Shown here one piece after another: positions 15,675-25,017 of a stretch of DNA of 64,000 bases. The notes under the pieces are model-generated. The model did no database searches and was not told where the DNA came from. It worked only from the letters and a program-made list of their open reading frames with translations. Each line of letters opens with the position of its first letter. Position 1 is the stretch's first letter. The position numbers and the translations under genes are program-made. The DNA is from an uncultured Lachnospiraceae bacterium (GTDB lineage: Bacteria > Bacillota > Clostridia > Lachnospirales > Lachnospiraceae), in contig CAKRJH010000002.1 of assembly GCA_934351255.1 (NCBI GenBank), positions 192,942-256,941 of the forward strand, written 5' to 3'.

Positions 15675-18455
15675 TTACTCTTCGTCCTCATCAAAAGACA
15701 TTGCTTTTAATTCGACATGTGCAGAACCGGCAACCTGACTAAAGACTCCATCTTCATCGTCATCATTATAAACCTGAATTCCTGCGGTAATACCGACATA
15801 TAATGTTCCCTTGTTGTATCCAATTATATTCAAGGAAACAGGATTATCCTGCACATAAGCAGTTGCAATACCCGTGTTTACATAGCCTTCTTCAAACTGG
15901 CTTCTTACAGCACAAATGCGCGAAGCACTTCCGGTAATGTTGCTCAGAACGATTCCCTTACTGCTATAATCCTCCTTATCAACCTTGATCCAGGTTGTAA
16001 AGTGTGGTGTGAAGGTGATATCAGCCCCCTGTGTGTCATTGACTGCGGCAGCTGTTGTCATGCTGCGAACCAGCAGAGTTGCCTCGCCGATTCCCTGTGG
16101 AGCATTGGACATGCCGGATGTCTTCTTTCCGTAAGGCACGATCTTGACATAGTATGGCTTGTTTGCGCTCGCCTGGAACAGGGAATTGTAAGTAGCTACC
16201 ACCTGTCCGTTCTCATCGAGTACATACAGATTATAGCTGTCATATGCATCTGAGAATGCCTCTACGCTGAGGATATCATCCTGAGCGCTGACAAACTTGT
16301 AGATCAGATCATTGTTGCCGGTAGATACCGCCTTGATCTCTGTTCCGATCGCACCATCCACTGCAGAGGCAAATTCTGTCTCCTTGGTGTAGGTCAGGAT
16401 CTGTTTACTGAGGTTTGCATCGGCGACTGTCACCGTACCCAGGTTACGTACGGCATCACCAAACTCAGCAGTTACCTTGTAGCTCTTGCCGCCTTCCAGA
16501 TAGATAGTGTAAGCACCGCGTGAATCGGTCGTTGTCTGCATGCAGTATCCCTTGTCATTGATGAAGCTGATGGTTTTATTTGCCACAGCATCCAGAACAT
16601 TGGAAGCATCGGAAGCAGTTCCGTTTAAGACCTGTCCCTCCACCTTATATCTTGCGATGGATGCTTTCATACTATTCAGTGTGACATCCTTATTCACAAT
16701 CTTGATATTCTGGTCAAAATACTTACGGTTACCCTTCTCATCAAAAATGTAAGCAGAGTAGGTATTGGCAGCCACATTCAGAGAGAATGCACCGTGGGAG
16801 TCTGTCGTTACCGTATACGCCCTGGCACCCTCATATTTGGCATTGGCCACCTCAAAGTAGATTGTTTCATCTGCCAGCACATTATCCTTGTTGGAATACG
16901 TTGCATTCGCTGTGATCGTATACAATTTGACCGGAATTTTAACGATTTTCTGTACGTCGGCTGCCTTCACCGTGATGGATGAAGTAGCACGGTAAGTTAA
17001 TCCATTCCATACATAGACATCGTACTTTCCTTTTGGAAGCTCTACAGAGTATCCTCCTTCACTGTCTGTATACAGGTCATAAATGGTATCCTTGGAATCG
17101 CGGTATGTGGATGGCACAAAATATGTACGCGTATAATTTGCAGCCGTACCGTTGGTTCCCTTCAGAGTACCGGTCACATTAAAGTAATTCTTCGCATCCA
17201 GCGTGAAGGTTGCGGTAGCAGTCTTGTTGGCATCCATCGCATCCTTGATGGTCACGGTGAATGTATGCTTTCCGGCCTTTACCGAATATGGGATCTGAAG
17301 TGTGGTCGAATCTGATACTTCCTGCACCACAGCCTGTGTGGCAGCATCCGTCTTATCAGTAGAAAGACATGCACCAGGAGTATCATTGGCCTCCAGAGTA
17401 AAGAGATACTTTCCGGATCCGCCGACCGGTTTGAAGGTATTTGTGATCAGATAGACTCTGTCTTTTGGTGCGCGGTTCTCATTGGCTGCATCAATGCCTG
17501 GGCCATTAACCTCAACGTTGTCATTCAGAGCCACCTCTGCGTTATCGTTACCACAGAACAGGGCATCTTTGCTGTAAACACCAAAGTTTACGATCACGGA
17601 TGCACTTCTTCCAAGCTCATCGGTTGCCTTGACCGTACACTGGCTTGCACCTGCTGCAGTGGCAATCCCTTTGATCTTACCCATCTTGGCATCCAGGGTC
17701 AGTCCCTGTGGAAGATTTCCCTTAGTCACCTTATAGGAAAGGGTTCCGATCTCATTTTCAAAATAGTTCTCCAGGCTGGATGCCCCATACTTGACATTCA
17801 GCTTGGTGGTCAGATTGATCTGATCTGCCTTGGCATGCATGGTCTGCTTAAACTGTGCAGATGCCTTGCTCACGCCGGATGTGATCTGGACATAATCTCC
17901 ATTGTTAATGGTTTCGTTCAGATATACGCGGTACTGCTTGGCATTGGCCGTGGTAATGTACTCTACCGTAGCCTCATGGTTCATGGCAGACTGCTTGAAG
18001 CTCTTGACATAGACCTTCAGGTCACCGGCAGCCAATGACTTGTCCTTCTTCTTAAGATTCAGGACAAGAGCGTTATCAAAACGGTCTACACTGACAGATT
18101 TGAAATTTGGTTTTGCCTTCTTGACCGTCACCTTGCAGGTCACTTTCTTGCCACCTGATTTTGCGGTGATGGTTGCTTTTCCTTTTTTGAGACCCTTAAT
18201 GGTTATTTTACTTCCATTTTTCTGGGTGATCTTGACGACCTTTTTGTTACTGGTAGACCATTTTACTGTTTTCTTGGCATTGGAGACAGACAACTGCGCT
18301 GTCTTTCCCGCCTGAATGGTAATCTTCTTTTTATTGATCTTCAATGCTTTCTTCTTTGCAGCAGAAGCACTTCCGGCAGTTAAGTTTCCTCCGGTAATTA
18401 CCATACTCAGAGCTAAACCACATGCCATAATTCTCTTTATCACATTTTTGTTCAT
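15675..18455 (-). CDS. Secreted multi-domain surface protein with BIG2, He-PIG and carboxypeptidase-regulatory-like repeats
   Basis: 926 residues. A type I signal peptide ends near residue 32 (GSASA). Then: a BIG2 Ig-like domain very rich in Lys (about 38-112, with VKWSTSNKKVVKI); a putative Ig domain (LPQGLTLDAKMGKIKGIA, near 240-300); three CarboxypepD_reg-like beta modules (about 430-700) with GGYSVELPKGKYDVYV-type signatures; and a prepeptidase-like beta domain with TGNNDLIYKF. No LPXTG, SLH or membrane anchor is visible; the tail is acidic. Paralogue of the gene just upstream with the same domain order. Its AAAGGAG ribosome binding site lies inside the last codons of that gene. Function unknown; adhesion or wall association is inferred. 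Confidence 0.8.
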   Translation of the reverse strand: MNKNVIKRIMACGLALSMVITGGNLTAGSASAAKKKALKINKKKITIQAGKTAQLSVSNAKKTVKWSTSNKKVVKITQKNGSKITIKGLKKGKATITAKSGGKKVTCKVTVKKAKPNFKSVSVDRFDNALVLNLKKKDKSLAAGDLKVYVKSFKQSAMNHEATVEYITTANAKQYRVYLNETINNGDYVQITSGVSKASAQFKQTMHAKADQINLTTKLNVKYGASSLENYFENEIGTLSYKVTKGNLPQGLTLDAKMGKIKGIATAAGASQCTVKATDELGRSASVIVNFGVYSKDALFCGNDNAEVALNDNVEVNGPGIDAANENRAPKDRVYLITNTFKPVGGSGKYLFTLEANDTPGACLSTDKTDAATQAVVQEVSDSTTLQIPYSVKAGKHTFTVTIKDAMDANKTATATFTLDAKNYFNVTGTLKGTNGTAANYTRTYFVPSTYRDSKDTIYDLYTDSEGGYSVELPKGKYDVYVWNGLTYRATSSITVKAADVQKIVKIPVKLYTITANATYSNKDNVLADETIYFEVANAKYEGARAYTVTTDSHGAFSLNVAANTYSAYIFDEKGNRKYFDQNIKIVNKDVTLNSMKASIARYKVEGQVLNGTASDASNVLDAVANKTISFINDKGYCMQTTTDSRGAYTIYLEGGKSYKVTAEFGDAVRNLGTVTVADANLSKQILTYTKETEFASAVDGAIGTEIKAVSTGNNDLIYKFVSAQDDILSVEAFSDAYDSYNLYVLDENGQVVATYNSLFQASANKPYYVKIVPYGKKTSGMSNAPQGIGEATLLVRSMTTAAAVNDTQGADITFTPHFTTWIKVDKEDYSSKGIVLSNITGSASRICAVRSQFEEGYVNTGIATAYVQDNPVSLNIIGYNKGTLYVGITAGIQVYNDDDEDGVFSQVAGSAHVELKAMSFDEDEE

Positions 18456-18458
18456 GGC

Positions 18459-21400
18459 TTATCTCCTTTCTTGTTCTGCAGCCGGTGTCTCGGATGGTTT
18501 TACGCTGGCCACCGGTGTAGCACTTGGATCCGGCGTGGACGATGGTGCCACTGTCGGTGCCGGTGGCGGCGTCTGAACGACAGCCTCATTCACCGTTGCA
18601 TTGATGGTAGCATTCTGTCCATTCAAGGTAGAGAGCACTACATAGCATACACCACTCTCCTCCGGAGTAAACCGGACAGTACGTGAAGTATTCGAAGAAG
18701 AGACGGTCACGACATTTCCGTTCAAATTATCTGCGAACATTCCCTGGCTCAGAGAGATCACCGCAATGGATGGACTCTTTGCACCGATGGTCGTGCAGTC
18801 TGCACTGATAGTGTAACCATTGCCGGCTGTCACATTCATCTTCAATACGGCTTTTCCATTCAGAGCTTCTACCGGATGATCTGCCAGTGCCTTGACGGAA
18901 ACCGGTGTGCCATAGGTGATCTGAGCAGCATACATATCGTAGTAAGACTGGAAATTGCTGATGCGGAAGTTCTGTGCACAGATCTCCTGATTGCCACTCT
19001 GTGTATAAGGTGTCAGATCGATATAGTAGGTCTGTCCTGCTGTCAGATTCATACAGCCGTAGTGGTATTCACCTGTCTGCGTGTTGGCAAACGATGCGTA
19101 GTATGACAGCATTTTGTTCTCATCTTTTCCGGAGACAGCCATTGGAGCAGTATTTACCGCTTTCCCCCACTTGGATATGATAAAGGAATAATTTCCGTCT
19201 GCCGGTGCAGTAAACTTATACAACAGGTTGTTGTTACCTGTGGATGATGCAGAAACCGGAGTATTCAGAGCGATCTCTGCCGCGGTGTCCATATATGTAC
19301 CGAAATCAACCACAAAGTTTGGACGCGCTGCCCCCTGGATATTGGCACCCGCTACGGTAATCGTGCCCACAGAGATCATATTTCCGGCGTTTGTACGAAC
19401 ACGCACATTGTAGACACCGTCATACAGATTGATCTTAAAGATTGCGGAATTGTCGGTCTCCTTATACTCGCCGGTCGCCTCATCCTTTACGGTTTCCTCC
19501 TTATTGGTCCAGAAGGTCTGACACCTACCCTGAGCATCATACACGTAGAATCTTTTGTTTGCCATTCTGCTGGTCTCAGTTTCAGAAATCTTCTGTAACA
19601 GAACACCCTCTACGATGCTCTTGGATACGGACAGCTTCATATCTGCCGCACTCATATCCACGCCGTCTGCCACAGTCAGTGTATTGGCAAAGTACAGAGA
19701 ATTTTGATCCTCATCGAGCACATACGCCGCATATTCACCTGCCGGCAGAGATGCCACATAGGCACCTGCGTAGTTAGTCTGTACAGAATATACTGCTCCT
19801 TCATACTGCCCGGACGTCATCTCAAAATAAATATAATCATTGATGACCGGATTGTCATTGGCGTATCTTGCGGTACCTGTCACCTTGGCGAAGCGTGTTG
19901 GCATCGTGATATCCTGTGTGCCATCTGCAGCCACTTCCATATTGGCAACTGCCTCATACTTGATTTTATTTGCTGCCTTTACCTTTACGACATACTTGCC
20001 GGCCGGAACCTCTGCCTGATATGCACCGTCTGTCAGCTCTACTTTCTTGTATGCTGCCGGTGCTGTCGATGCAGGATCTGCCGTCGGTGTCGCTGTTGCT
20101 GTCGGTCCCGGTGTCGGCTCCTCATGCAGAACCGTTGGCTTTGGATATGGACCAACCTGTGCGGTATTCTTTCTGGTACCGATCTCGTACTGTACCGCAT
20201 CGCTGGCTTCGTCGGTATAGGTGCTGTCATAAGAGTAGCCCTTTACCTTGTTGCCCGCTGCTGCATCATAATATCCATCGGCATCCTTGACCATTCTCTC
20301 CCACTGTACGGTGGAGATATAGTCAGAGAATGTATCGGAATCTGCCGGGATCAGATATACGGCCTCATTGCCGCTGAGCGGATTTCCTGCATTGTCCTTT
20401 ACGGTTCCGCTGATATTGACATACTGCTTGGCATTTACGGAAACATTGACGGTCACGGCACGGCTTGCATCCGCTGCATCTGTGATGGTAACTGCAAAGT
20501 TGTGCTCACCAGCTGCGATCGTATAAGGAATGCAAAGTGTCGTGGACTTTGCCGTATCCTGTGTCACAGTACCTGTAGCCACATCCACGGTATCTGTCGT
20601 CAGCTTCACACCGGTTCCATCGTCTGCCACTGCAAACTTGTAATTCTCGGAACCGCCATAGCCCTTGATCTCATATGTCCTGTAGTAATCGGAAGGATCT
20701 GCCTTGGCGGAAACTGCAGGGCCGGTCACGGTTGCGTTGCGGTCTGCCACATAATCATCCAGACGGATGTCTGACTTGACATCTGCTGCCGCCAGTGTCA
20801 CCTCATCGTATACCTTGAGAGTCAGGCTGAGATTAGCCTTGCGTCCAAGTCCATCCTTAGCCTGAAGTGCCACTGTCGTCGCACCAGCCTCAGTAGGAAT
20901 ACCCTTGATCAGTCCCTTCTTGCCTGCAAGAACCAGACCCTTAGGGAGTTTGGAACCTTTCTTCAGAGTGTATACAACATCGCCGATCTCACCTTCCATG
21001 AAGTAATCCAGAGACAGGTTCACGACAGCATCCTTGCGGATAATACCGCCGGTCTGGTCCTCATCCTGCTTGAAGGTTCTCTTGCACTGTACCGTCTTCT
21101 CACTCTTTCCGTAGGTAACCTTGACAAAGTCACCGTTGAACACGGATCTGCTCAGATACAGACGATAAGTCTTCTGATCGGTTGTGGTCAGAGATTCGAT
21201 CGCCGGCTTCTGGTTGAACCGGCCTTCCTGATATTCCTTGAATCCCACCTTGAGATCTGTTGCGGAAAGCTGGGTCTTCTTGGCCAGTTTCATGATCACA
21301 ACAGTAGAGTCCAGAGGATCAAAGGAAAGGGAGGAAATAGCAGAAGCCTTAACGGTTACCTTACATTTTAACTTCTTTTTTCCCACCTTTGCCGTGATGG

Positions 21401-21695
21401 TAGCTTTTCCCTTTTTCACTGCCACCAGGGTTGCTGTAGATTTCTTTTTCCCGGAGGTTGAAGAAATCTTTACGATTTTCTTGTTGCTGGTAGACCATTT
21501 CACTTTTTTCTTGGCGTTGCTTACGCTGAGTGTGGTCTGGGCACCAACCGTGGCGCTGATCTTTTTCTTGGAAATCTTTGGCTGTTTCGCTTTTTTGGCG
21601 CCGGCATTCGGAGTCTGTACTCCGCATCCCACGACAATCATCGCTGCAGTCAAAGTGATCGCCAGACCACGTTTGAGAATGTGTTTACATTTCAT
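18459..21695 (-). CDS. Probable surface lipoprotein, BIG2 plus carboxypeptidase-regulatory-like repeats
   Basis: About 1078 residues. The N-terminus MKCKHILKRGLAITLTAAM leads to VVGC, a plausible lipobox, so lipid anchoring at a Cys is likely. Next come a Lys-rich BIG2 domain (VKWSTSNKKIVKI), a He-PIG-type Ig domain (GSKLPKGLVLAGKKGLIKGI), several CarboxypepD_reg-like modules, a Pro/Thr/Ala-rich insert (PTPGPTATATPTADPAST), a TGNNNLLYKF beta domain and a second Pro/Ser/Thr tail. I start at the second ATG because GGAG is nine bases ahead; an ATG three codons earlier abuts the site. 54 bases after hflX, no clear promoter, so perhaps read from the LytTR-hflX transcript. Confidence 0.8.
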   Translation of the reverse strand: MKCKHILKRGLAITLTAAMIVVGCGVQTPNAGAKKAKQPKISKKKISATVGAQTTLSVSNAKKKVKWSTSNKKIVKISSTSGKKKSTATLVAVKKGKATITAKVGKKKLKCKVTVKASAISSLSFDPLDSTVVIMKLAKKTQLSATDLKVGFKEYQEGRFNQKPAIESLTTTDQKTYRLYLSRSVFNGDFVKVTYGKSEKTVQCKRTFKQDEDQTGGIIRKDAVVNLSLDYFMEGEIGDVVYTLKKGSKLPKGLVLAGKKGLIKGIPTEAGATTVALQAKDGLGRKANLSLTLKVYDEVTLAAADVKSDIRLDDYVADRNATVTGPAVSAKADPSDYYRTYEIKGYGGSENYKFAVADDGTGVKLTTDTVDVATGTVTQDTAKSTTLCIPYTIAAGEHNFAVTITDAADASRAVTVNVSVNAKQYVNISGTVKDNAGNPLSGNEAVYLIPADSDTFSDYISTVQWERMVKDADGYYDAAAGNKVKGYSYDSTYTDEASDAVQYEIGTRKNTAQVGPYPKPTVLHEEPTPGPTATATPTADPASTAPAAYKKVELTDGAYQAEVPAGKYVVKVKAANKIKYEAVANMEVAADGTQDITMPTRFAKVTGTARYANDNPVINDYIYFEMTSGQYEGAVYSVQTNYAGAYVASLPAGEYAAYVLDEDQNSLYFANTLTVADGVDMSAADMKLSVSKSIVEGVLLQKISETETSRMANKRFYVYDAQGRCQTFWTNKEETVKDEATGEYKETDNSAIFKINLYDGVYNVRVRTNAGNMISVGTITVAGANIQGAARPNFVVDFGTYMDTAAEIALNTPVSASSTGNNNLLYKFTAPADGNYSFIISKWGKAVNTAPMAVSGKDENKMLSYYASFANTQTGEYHYGCMNLTAGQTYYIDLTPYTQSGNQEICAQNFRISNFQSYYDMYAAQITYGTPVSVKALADHPVEALNGKAVLKMNVTAGNGYTISADCTTIGAKSPSIAVISLSQGMFADNLNGNVVTVSSSNTSRTVRFTPEESGVCYVVLSTLNGQNATINATVNEAVVQTPPPAPTVAPSSTPDPSATPVASVKPSETPAAEQERR

Positions 21696-21749
21696 GCCTT
21701 TCATCTCCTTTTCTTTTATTTATATCTATCCACAGGCAGAGACAGCATA

Positions 21750-23024
21750 CTATCTGCGGAATAAATATTCTTTTTCTTTCGGGACATAAGCCTTTACATA
21801 GATGCCATCATCCCGGTACTGTTCTTCGATCACCTGGCCAAGATCCCGCAGGGACGCCACCAGACTGCCCTGTTCATAACCAAAGGTTCTCTCGATCAAC
21901 ACTTTGCTTTCCTTGAGTATCTGTGACAGTTTGTCCAGCATCTGCGGCACACCCTGTCCGTATTTGGCAGAGATGCTGACCGCAGCATCCGCCCGGAGAT
22001 CCTTGAGGATCACCTGTTCTTCCAGATCGTCAAAACGATCTATTTTATTGAAAGCAGTCACAATGGGTTTGTCCCCCACCTGCAGTTTCTGCAATGTCTC
22101 ATAGACAGTGAACATCTGCGCATCCATATCCGGATTGGAGGCATCGACCACATGAAGGATCATGTCGGCGTATTTGGCCTCCTCCAACGTGCTTCGAAAC
22201 GCCTGGATCAGATGATGCGGCAGCTTTCGGATAAATCCGACCGTGTCCGTCAGAAGCATCTGCTCCCCCTCTTCCGTCTCCAGCTTGCGCGTCGTCGGAT
22301 CAAGAGTTGCAAACAGCTTGTCCTCCGAGAGCACTCCGGCTCCGGTCAGGTAATTTAACAATGTCGACTTTCCGGCATTCGTATATCCGACGATCGCCAC
22401 CACCGGAATAGTATTCTCCTGACGCTTCTTGCGCGTCAGTTCCCGGGTACGCTTGACTTGCTCCAGTTCCCGTTTGAGCACCGTGATACGCTCCTTGATC
22501 AACCGCCGGTCCATCTCCAGTTTCTGTTCACCCGGGCCTCGGGTTCCGATACCGCCGCCCAGTCTCGACAGTTCCCCGTAGGATCCGGTCAGATGCGATG
22601 CACGATACCGAAGTTGTGCCAGTTCCACCTGAAGTTTTCCTTCATTCGTCGAGGCATGTTTGGCGAAGATATCCAGGATCAGCACGGTCCGGTCGATCAC
22701 CCTGGTACCCAGTGCATCCGTCAGATTGCGAAGCTGTGCCGGACTCAGTTCATCATCACAGATCACGGTATCTGCGTGTGTCTGTTCTACCAACGCCCGG
22801 ATCTCCTCGATCTTGCCTTTGCCGACATAAGTGCCCGGATGCATCTTCTCCCGGTTCTGGATCACTGTCCCCACAGTCAGTGCTCCTGCCGTCTGTCCCA
22901 GTTCCTCCAGCTCTTCCAGAGACTGTACGGTATCGTCCCCCGGTCCGGTAGCCACGCCGACCAGCACCACGCGTTCCTGTTCCTGCGCGGTGTCGTATAA
23001 TTTTTTATCTGTCTTTTCTGCCAT
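21750..23024 (-). CDS. hflX: Ribosome-associated GTPase HflX
   Basis: GTPase that binds the 50S subunit and splits stalled or hibernating 70S ribosomes. The 424-residue product has the HflX N-terminal domain with TVIQNREKMHPGTYVGKGK, the glycine-rich RLGGGIGTRGPGE linker, then G1 GYTNAGKS, G3 DTVGFI and G4 NKID. ATG with GGAGGAGATG upstream. It follows the LytTR gene by 30 bases and is followed closely by the surface lipoprotein gene, an unusual neighbour. Confidence 0.94.
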   Translation of the reverse strand: MAEKTDKKLYDTAQEQERVVLVGVATGPGDDTVQSLEELEELGQTAGALTVGTVIQNREKMHPGTYVGKGKIEEIRALVEQTHADTVICDDELSPAQLRNLTDALGTRVIDRTVLILDIFAKHASTNEGKLQVELAQLRYRASHLTGSYGELSRLGGGIGTRGPGEQKLEMDRRLIKERITVLKRELEQVKRTRELTRKKRQENTIPVVAIVGYTNAGKSTLLNYLTGAGVLSEDKLFATLDPTTRKLETEEGEQMLLTDTVGFIRKLPHHLIQAFRSTLEEAKYADMILHVVDASNPDMDAQMFTVYETLQKLQVGDKPIVTAFNKIDRFDDLEEQVILKDLRADAAVSISAKYGQGVPQMLDKLSQILKESKVLIERTFGYEQGSLVASLRDLGQVIEEQYRDDGIYVKAYVPKEKEYLFRR

Positions 23025-23054
23025 ACTTCATCTCCTCCCTCTCACAGACATCCG

Positions 23055-23765
23055 TCAGTTCTTCGTATACTCGTAGTATCTCTCCTTGATCTGTTTGCGT
23101 TCACGTCTGCGAATCGGGATATAATTGTTCGTAATGGTAATAAATTCGTTTTCAAACATACATCCCACATAATCCATATTTATAATAAAACTCTGATGGC
23201 AGCGGAGAAATCTCTTTTCACGCTCCAGTTTTTTTTCGATATTGCTGAGTTTGTCATATACCTTGATGTCTTCGCCACGGACGGTATGGAACATTACCAC
23301 CTTGTCCATAGACTCAATATAAATGATCTCACGGAAACGGATCCTGCGCTCCAGAAAATTTGAGGTCACCGCAACCGCCTGCTCATAGAGAAGATTTCTT
23401 CGGTAACTGAAATAATCCACCAGCCGGTTCACCTCAAGCACCTCATAAGGTTTCATCAGAAATCCCAGAGAGGTCATCTCAAAATTCACGGCATTCTCCC
23501 GTTCCTCTGTACAATAAATAATATCTGTGTCAAATCCGTGTTCATGAATCCATTTGGCGGGAGTCATGCCATCAATCTTCTCAAGATCACTGGCCAGAAG
23601 GACCAGTTTATATTGACGCACCGTATATTCTGAAGTAAACGACGGACTATCTTCAAATACATCAATCCGAACAGAAACCCCTTTCTCCTTAAAGAGACTT
23701 TTCAGCATTCCTGCCAGGGTATTGCTTTCCTTTCGATCAGTATCTAAAATAGCGATTCCAATCAT
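23055..23765 (-). CDS. LytTR-family response regulator with a receiver lacking the phospho-acceptor Asp
   Basis: 236 residues: an N-terminal receiver-like domain (1-120) and a C-terminal LytTR DNA-binding domain (about 135-232, RIRFREIIYIESMDKVVMF, RCHQSFIINMDYV). The acidic pair D8/D10, a Thr in YCTEE and the Lys of MKPYE are kept. The strand that normally ends LLD reads LLA (Ala58), followed by SDLEKIDG, so the acceptor Asp is absent. No histidine kinase gene is near. It is probably controlled by level, ligand or partner binding instead of phosphorylation. ATG with GGAGGAACGTACT upstream. It may drive the operon with hflX and the surface proteins. Confidence 0.85.
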   Translation of the reverse strand: MIGIAILDTDRKESNTLAGMLKSLFKEKGVSVRIDVFEDSPSFTSEYTVRQYKLVLLASDLEKIDGMTPAKWIHEHGFDTDIIYCTEERENAVNFEMTSLGFLMKPYEVLEVNRLVDYFSYRRNLLYEQAVAVTSNFLERRIRFREIIYIESMDKVVMFHTVRGEDIKVYDKLSNIEKKLEREKRFLRCHQSFIINMDYVGCMFENEFITITNNYIPIRRRERKQIKERYYEYTKN

Positions 23766-23799
23766 AGTACGTTCCTCCTGCTTTTGCTTCCCAATCTGT

Positions 23800-23829
23800 A
23801 TTATACCCTAAACCATCCCCTTTTGTCAC
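23800..23829 (-). promoter_or_regulatory. Promoter of the LytTR regulator gene
   Basis: GTGACA (23824-23829) and TATAAT (23800-23805) on the minus strand, spacer 18, beginning over the stop codon of the recombinase gene and ending 35 bases before the ATG. Confidence 0.65.
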
Positions 23830-24959
23830 TCGTTTTGCCGCCGAAATTTCCAAACAATCACTATTTTATGTCCGGGTTCTACCAGGATTTTGTCCACAAA
23901 GCCGGTCAGCCAAAGTGATTCCGGCTGAAAATCCAGTTCGTCTGCAGCCAGACGCAACACATCCCAGATCTCATCCTCCTGCACCCTGCATCTGCTTCCG
24001 GCCGGACAGCCGCGGCATATCAGTGTTCCTTTCTCACGAGCCGCAAACCCCTTATGACATCCTGCACAGACCAGTCTTCTGGCAAATACGTGCTGTCTGC
24101 GCCTTGTCTTTTTCGAGCCCTCTATCCCCACAGTCTTCTGTTTTCCGGACCGCTCCAGCCCGGGAAGCGGCGGTACCCCGATCTCCAGCCAGCTCTCCGG
24201 CTCTTTCTTCTGTATCCGGAATCCGCCCCGGTATACGGAACCTGTCTTCTCACAGAAATACCTTCCGGTATACACCGGATTGTGCAGGATCTGCCAGATC
24301 CTGACCTCTTCCATCCGATGCATGCTCTCCTCTGCAAGTTTACGTGCGATCTCCCTGTAGGAAAGCCCCTGAGCCTGCCACGCATACAATCTGGCCACCA
24401 CCTCAGCCTCCTCCGGTTTGGACCGCATCACACACCGCCCCTGTCCGTCCCTCTCCACCCGGTATCCATAGGGTGCACGTGCCACCGCAGTCTCTCCGGC
24501 CAGTTTCCTGGCATGCAGACTCTGCCTGGTCTTCTGGGAAATGTCCTGCAGGTAATATTCATGAAACACTGTCCGCAGCCCAAATCCCAGCTGCCATGTC
24601 CCCTGGCTGGAATCATACCGTTCCCCCAATGAGATCCACCTCACTCCGGTCTGCGTGAGCAGTTCTTCCCGGAAATGGGAGATCCACAGATGATTCCTCG
24701 AGAGTCTGGAAAAATCCTTAGTGATGAGAATCTGGATCCGCCCCAGCAAAATCCCGGCAAACATCCGACGAAACTGCGGCCGGTCCAGGCTGCCACCCGA
24801 CCATCCCTCATCCTGATAAATCTCTACGCCGGCATCCCTGATCAGTCCGCTCTGCCGGAGATACTGTTCCAGCAGTTCCCTCTGATGCAGAACACTCTCC
24901 CCTGCCTCCACCTTCTGCTTCTTGGAGGTTCTGATATATAACGCAATGGTTTTCATCAT
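23826..24959 (-). CDS. Large serine recombinase, stand-alone
   Basis: 377 residues, shorter than the 450-550 usual for large serine recombinases. The resolvase catalytic domain has ALYIRTSKKQ with the nucleophile S12, and the KDFSRLSRN motif near residue 80. The recombinase domain follows (ARAPYGYRV, LNNP-like ILHNPVYTGRYF), then a zinc ribbon (CAGC and CRGC-x5-C). The long coiled-coil insert is missing or minimal. No integrase partner, phage, conjugation or att repeats are visible beside it. Two ATGs are tandem; the ribosome binding site GGGAG is the 3' arm of the upstream terminator. Could be domesticated or a relic. Confidence 0.86.
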   Translation of the reverse strand: MMKTIALYIRTSKKQKVEAGESVLHQRELLEQYLRQSGLIRDAGVEIYQDEGWSGGSLDRPQFRRMFAGILLGRIQILITKDFSRLSRNHLWISHFREELLTQTGVRWISLGERYDSSQGTWQLGFGLRTVFHEYYLQDISQKTRQSLHARKLAGETAVARAPYGYRVERDGQGRCVMRSKPEEAEVVARLYAWQAQGLSYREIARKLAEESMHRMEEVRIWQILHNPVYTGRYFCEKTGSVYRGGFRIQKKEPESWLEIGVPPLPGLERSGKQKTVGIEGSKKTRRRQHVFARRLVCAGCHKGFAAREKGTLICRGCPAGSRCRVQEDEIWDVLRLAADELDFQPESLWLTGFVDKILVEPGHKIVIVWKFRRQNE

Positions 24960-25004
24960 AAAAAAACTCCCGCTTATGACATATATCTATGCCACAGCAG
25001 GAGT
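24960..25004 (-). terminator. Long terminator after the PBP/membrane-protein pair, overlapping the recombinase leader
   Basis: On the minus strand ACTCCTGCT (24996-25004) pairs with AGCGGGAGT (24967-24975, one G-U), extended inside by TGGCATA with TATGTCA, followed by seven T (24960-24966). The 3' arm contains GGGAG used as the ribosome binding site of the recombinase. Confidence 0.85.
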
Positions 25005-25017
25005 CCTCTATACCGGA

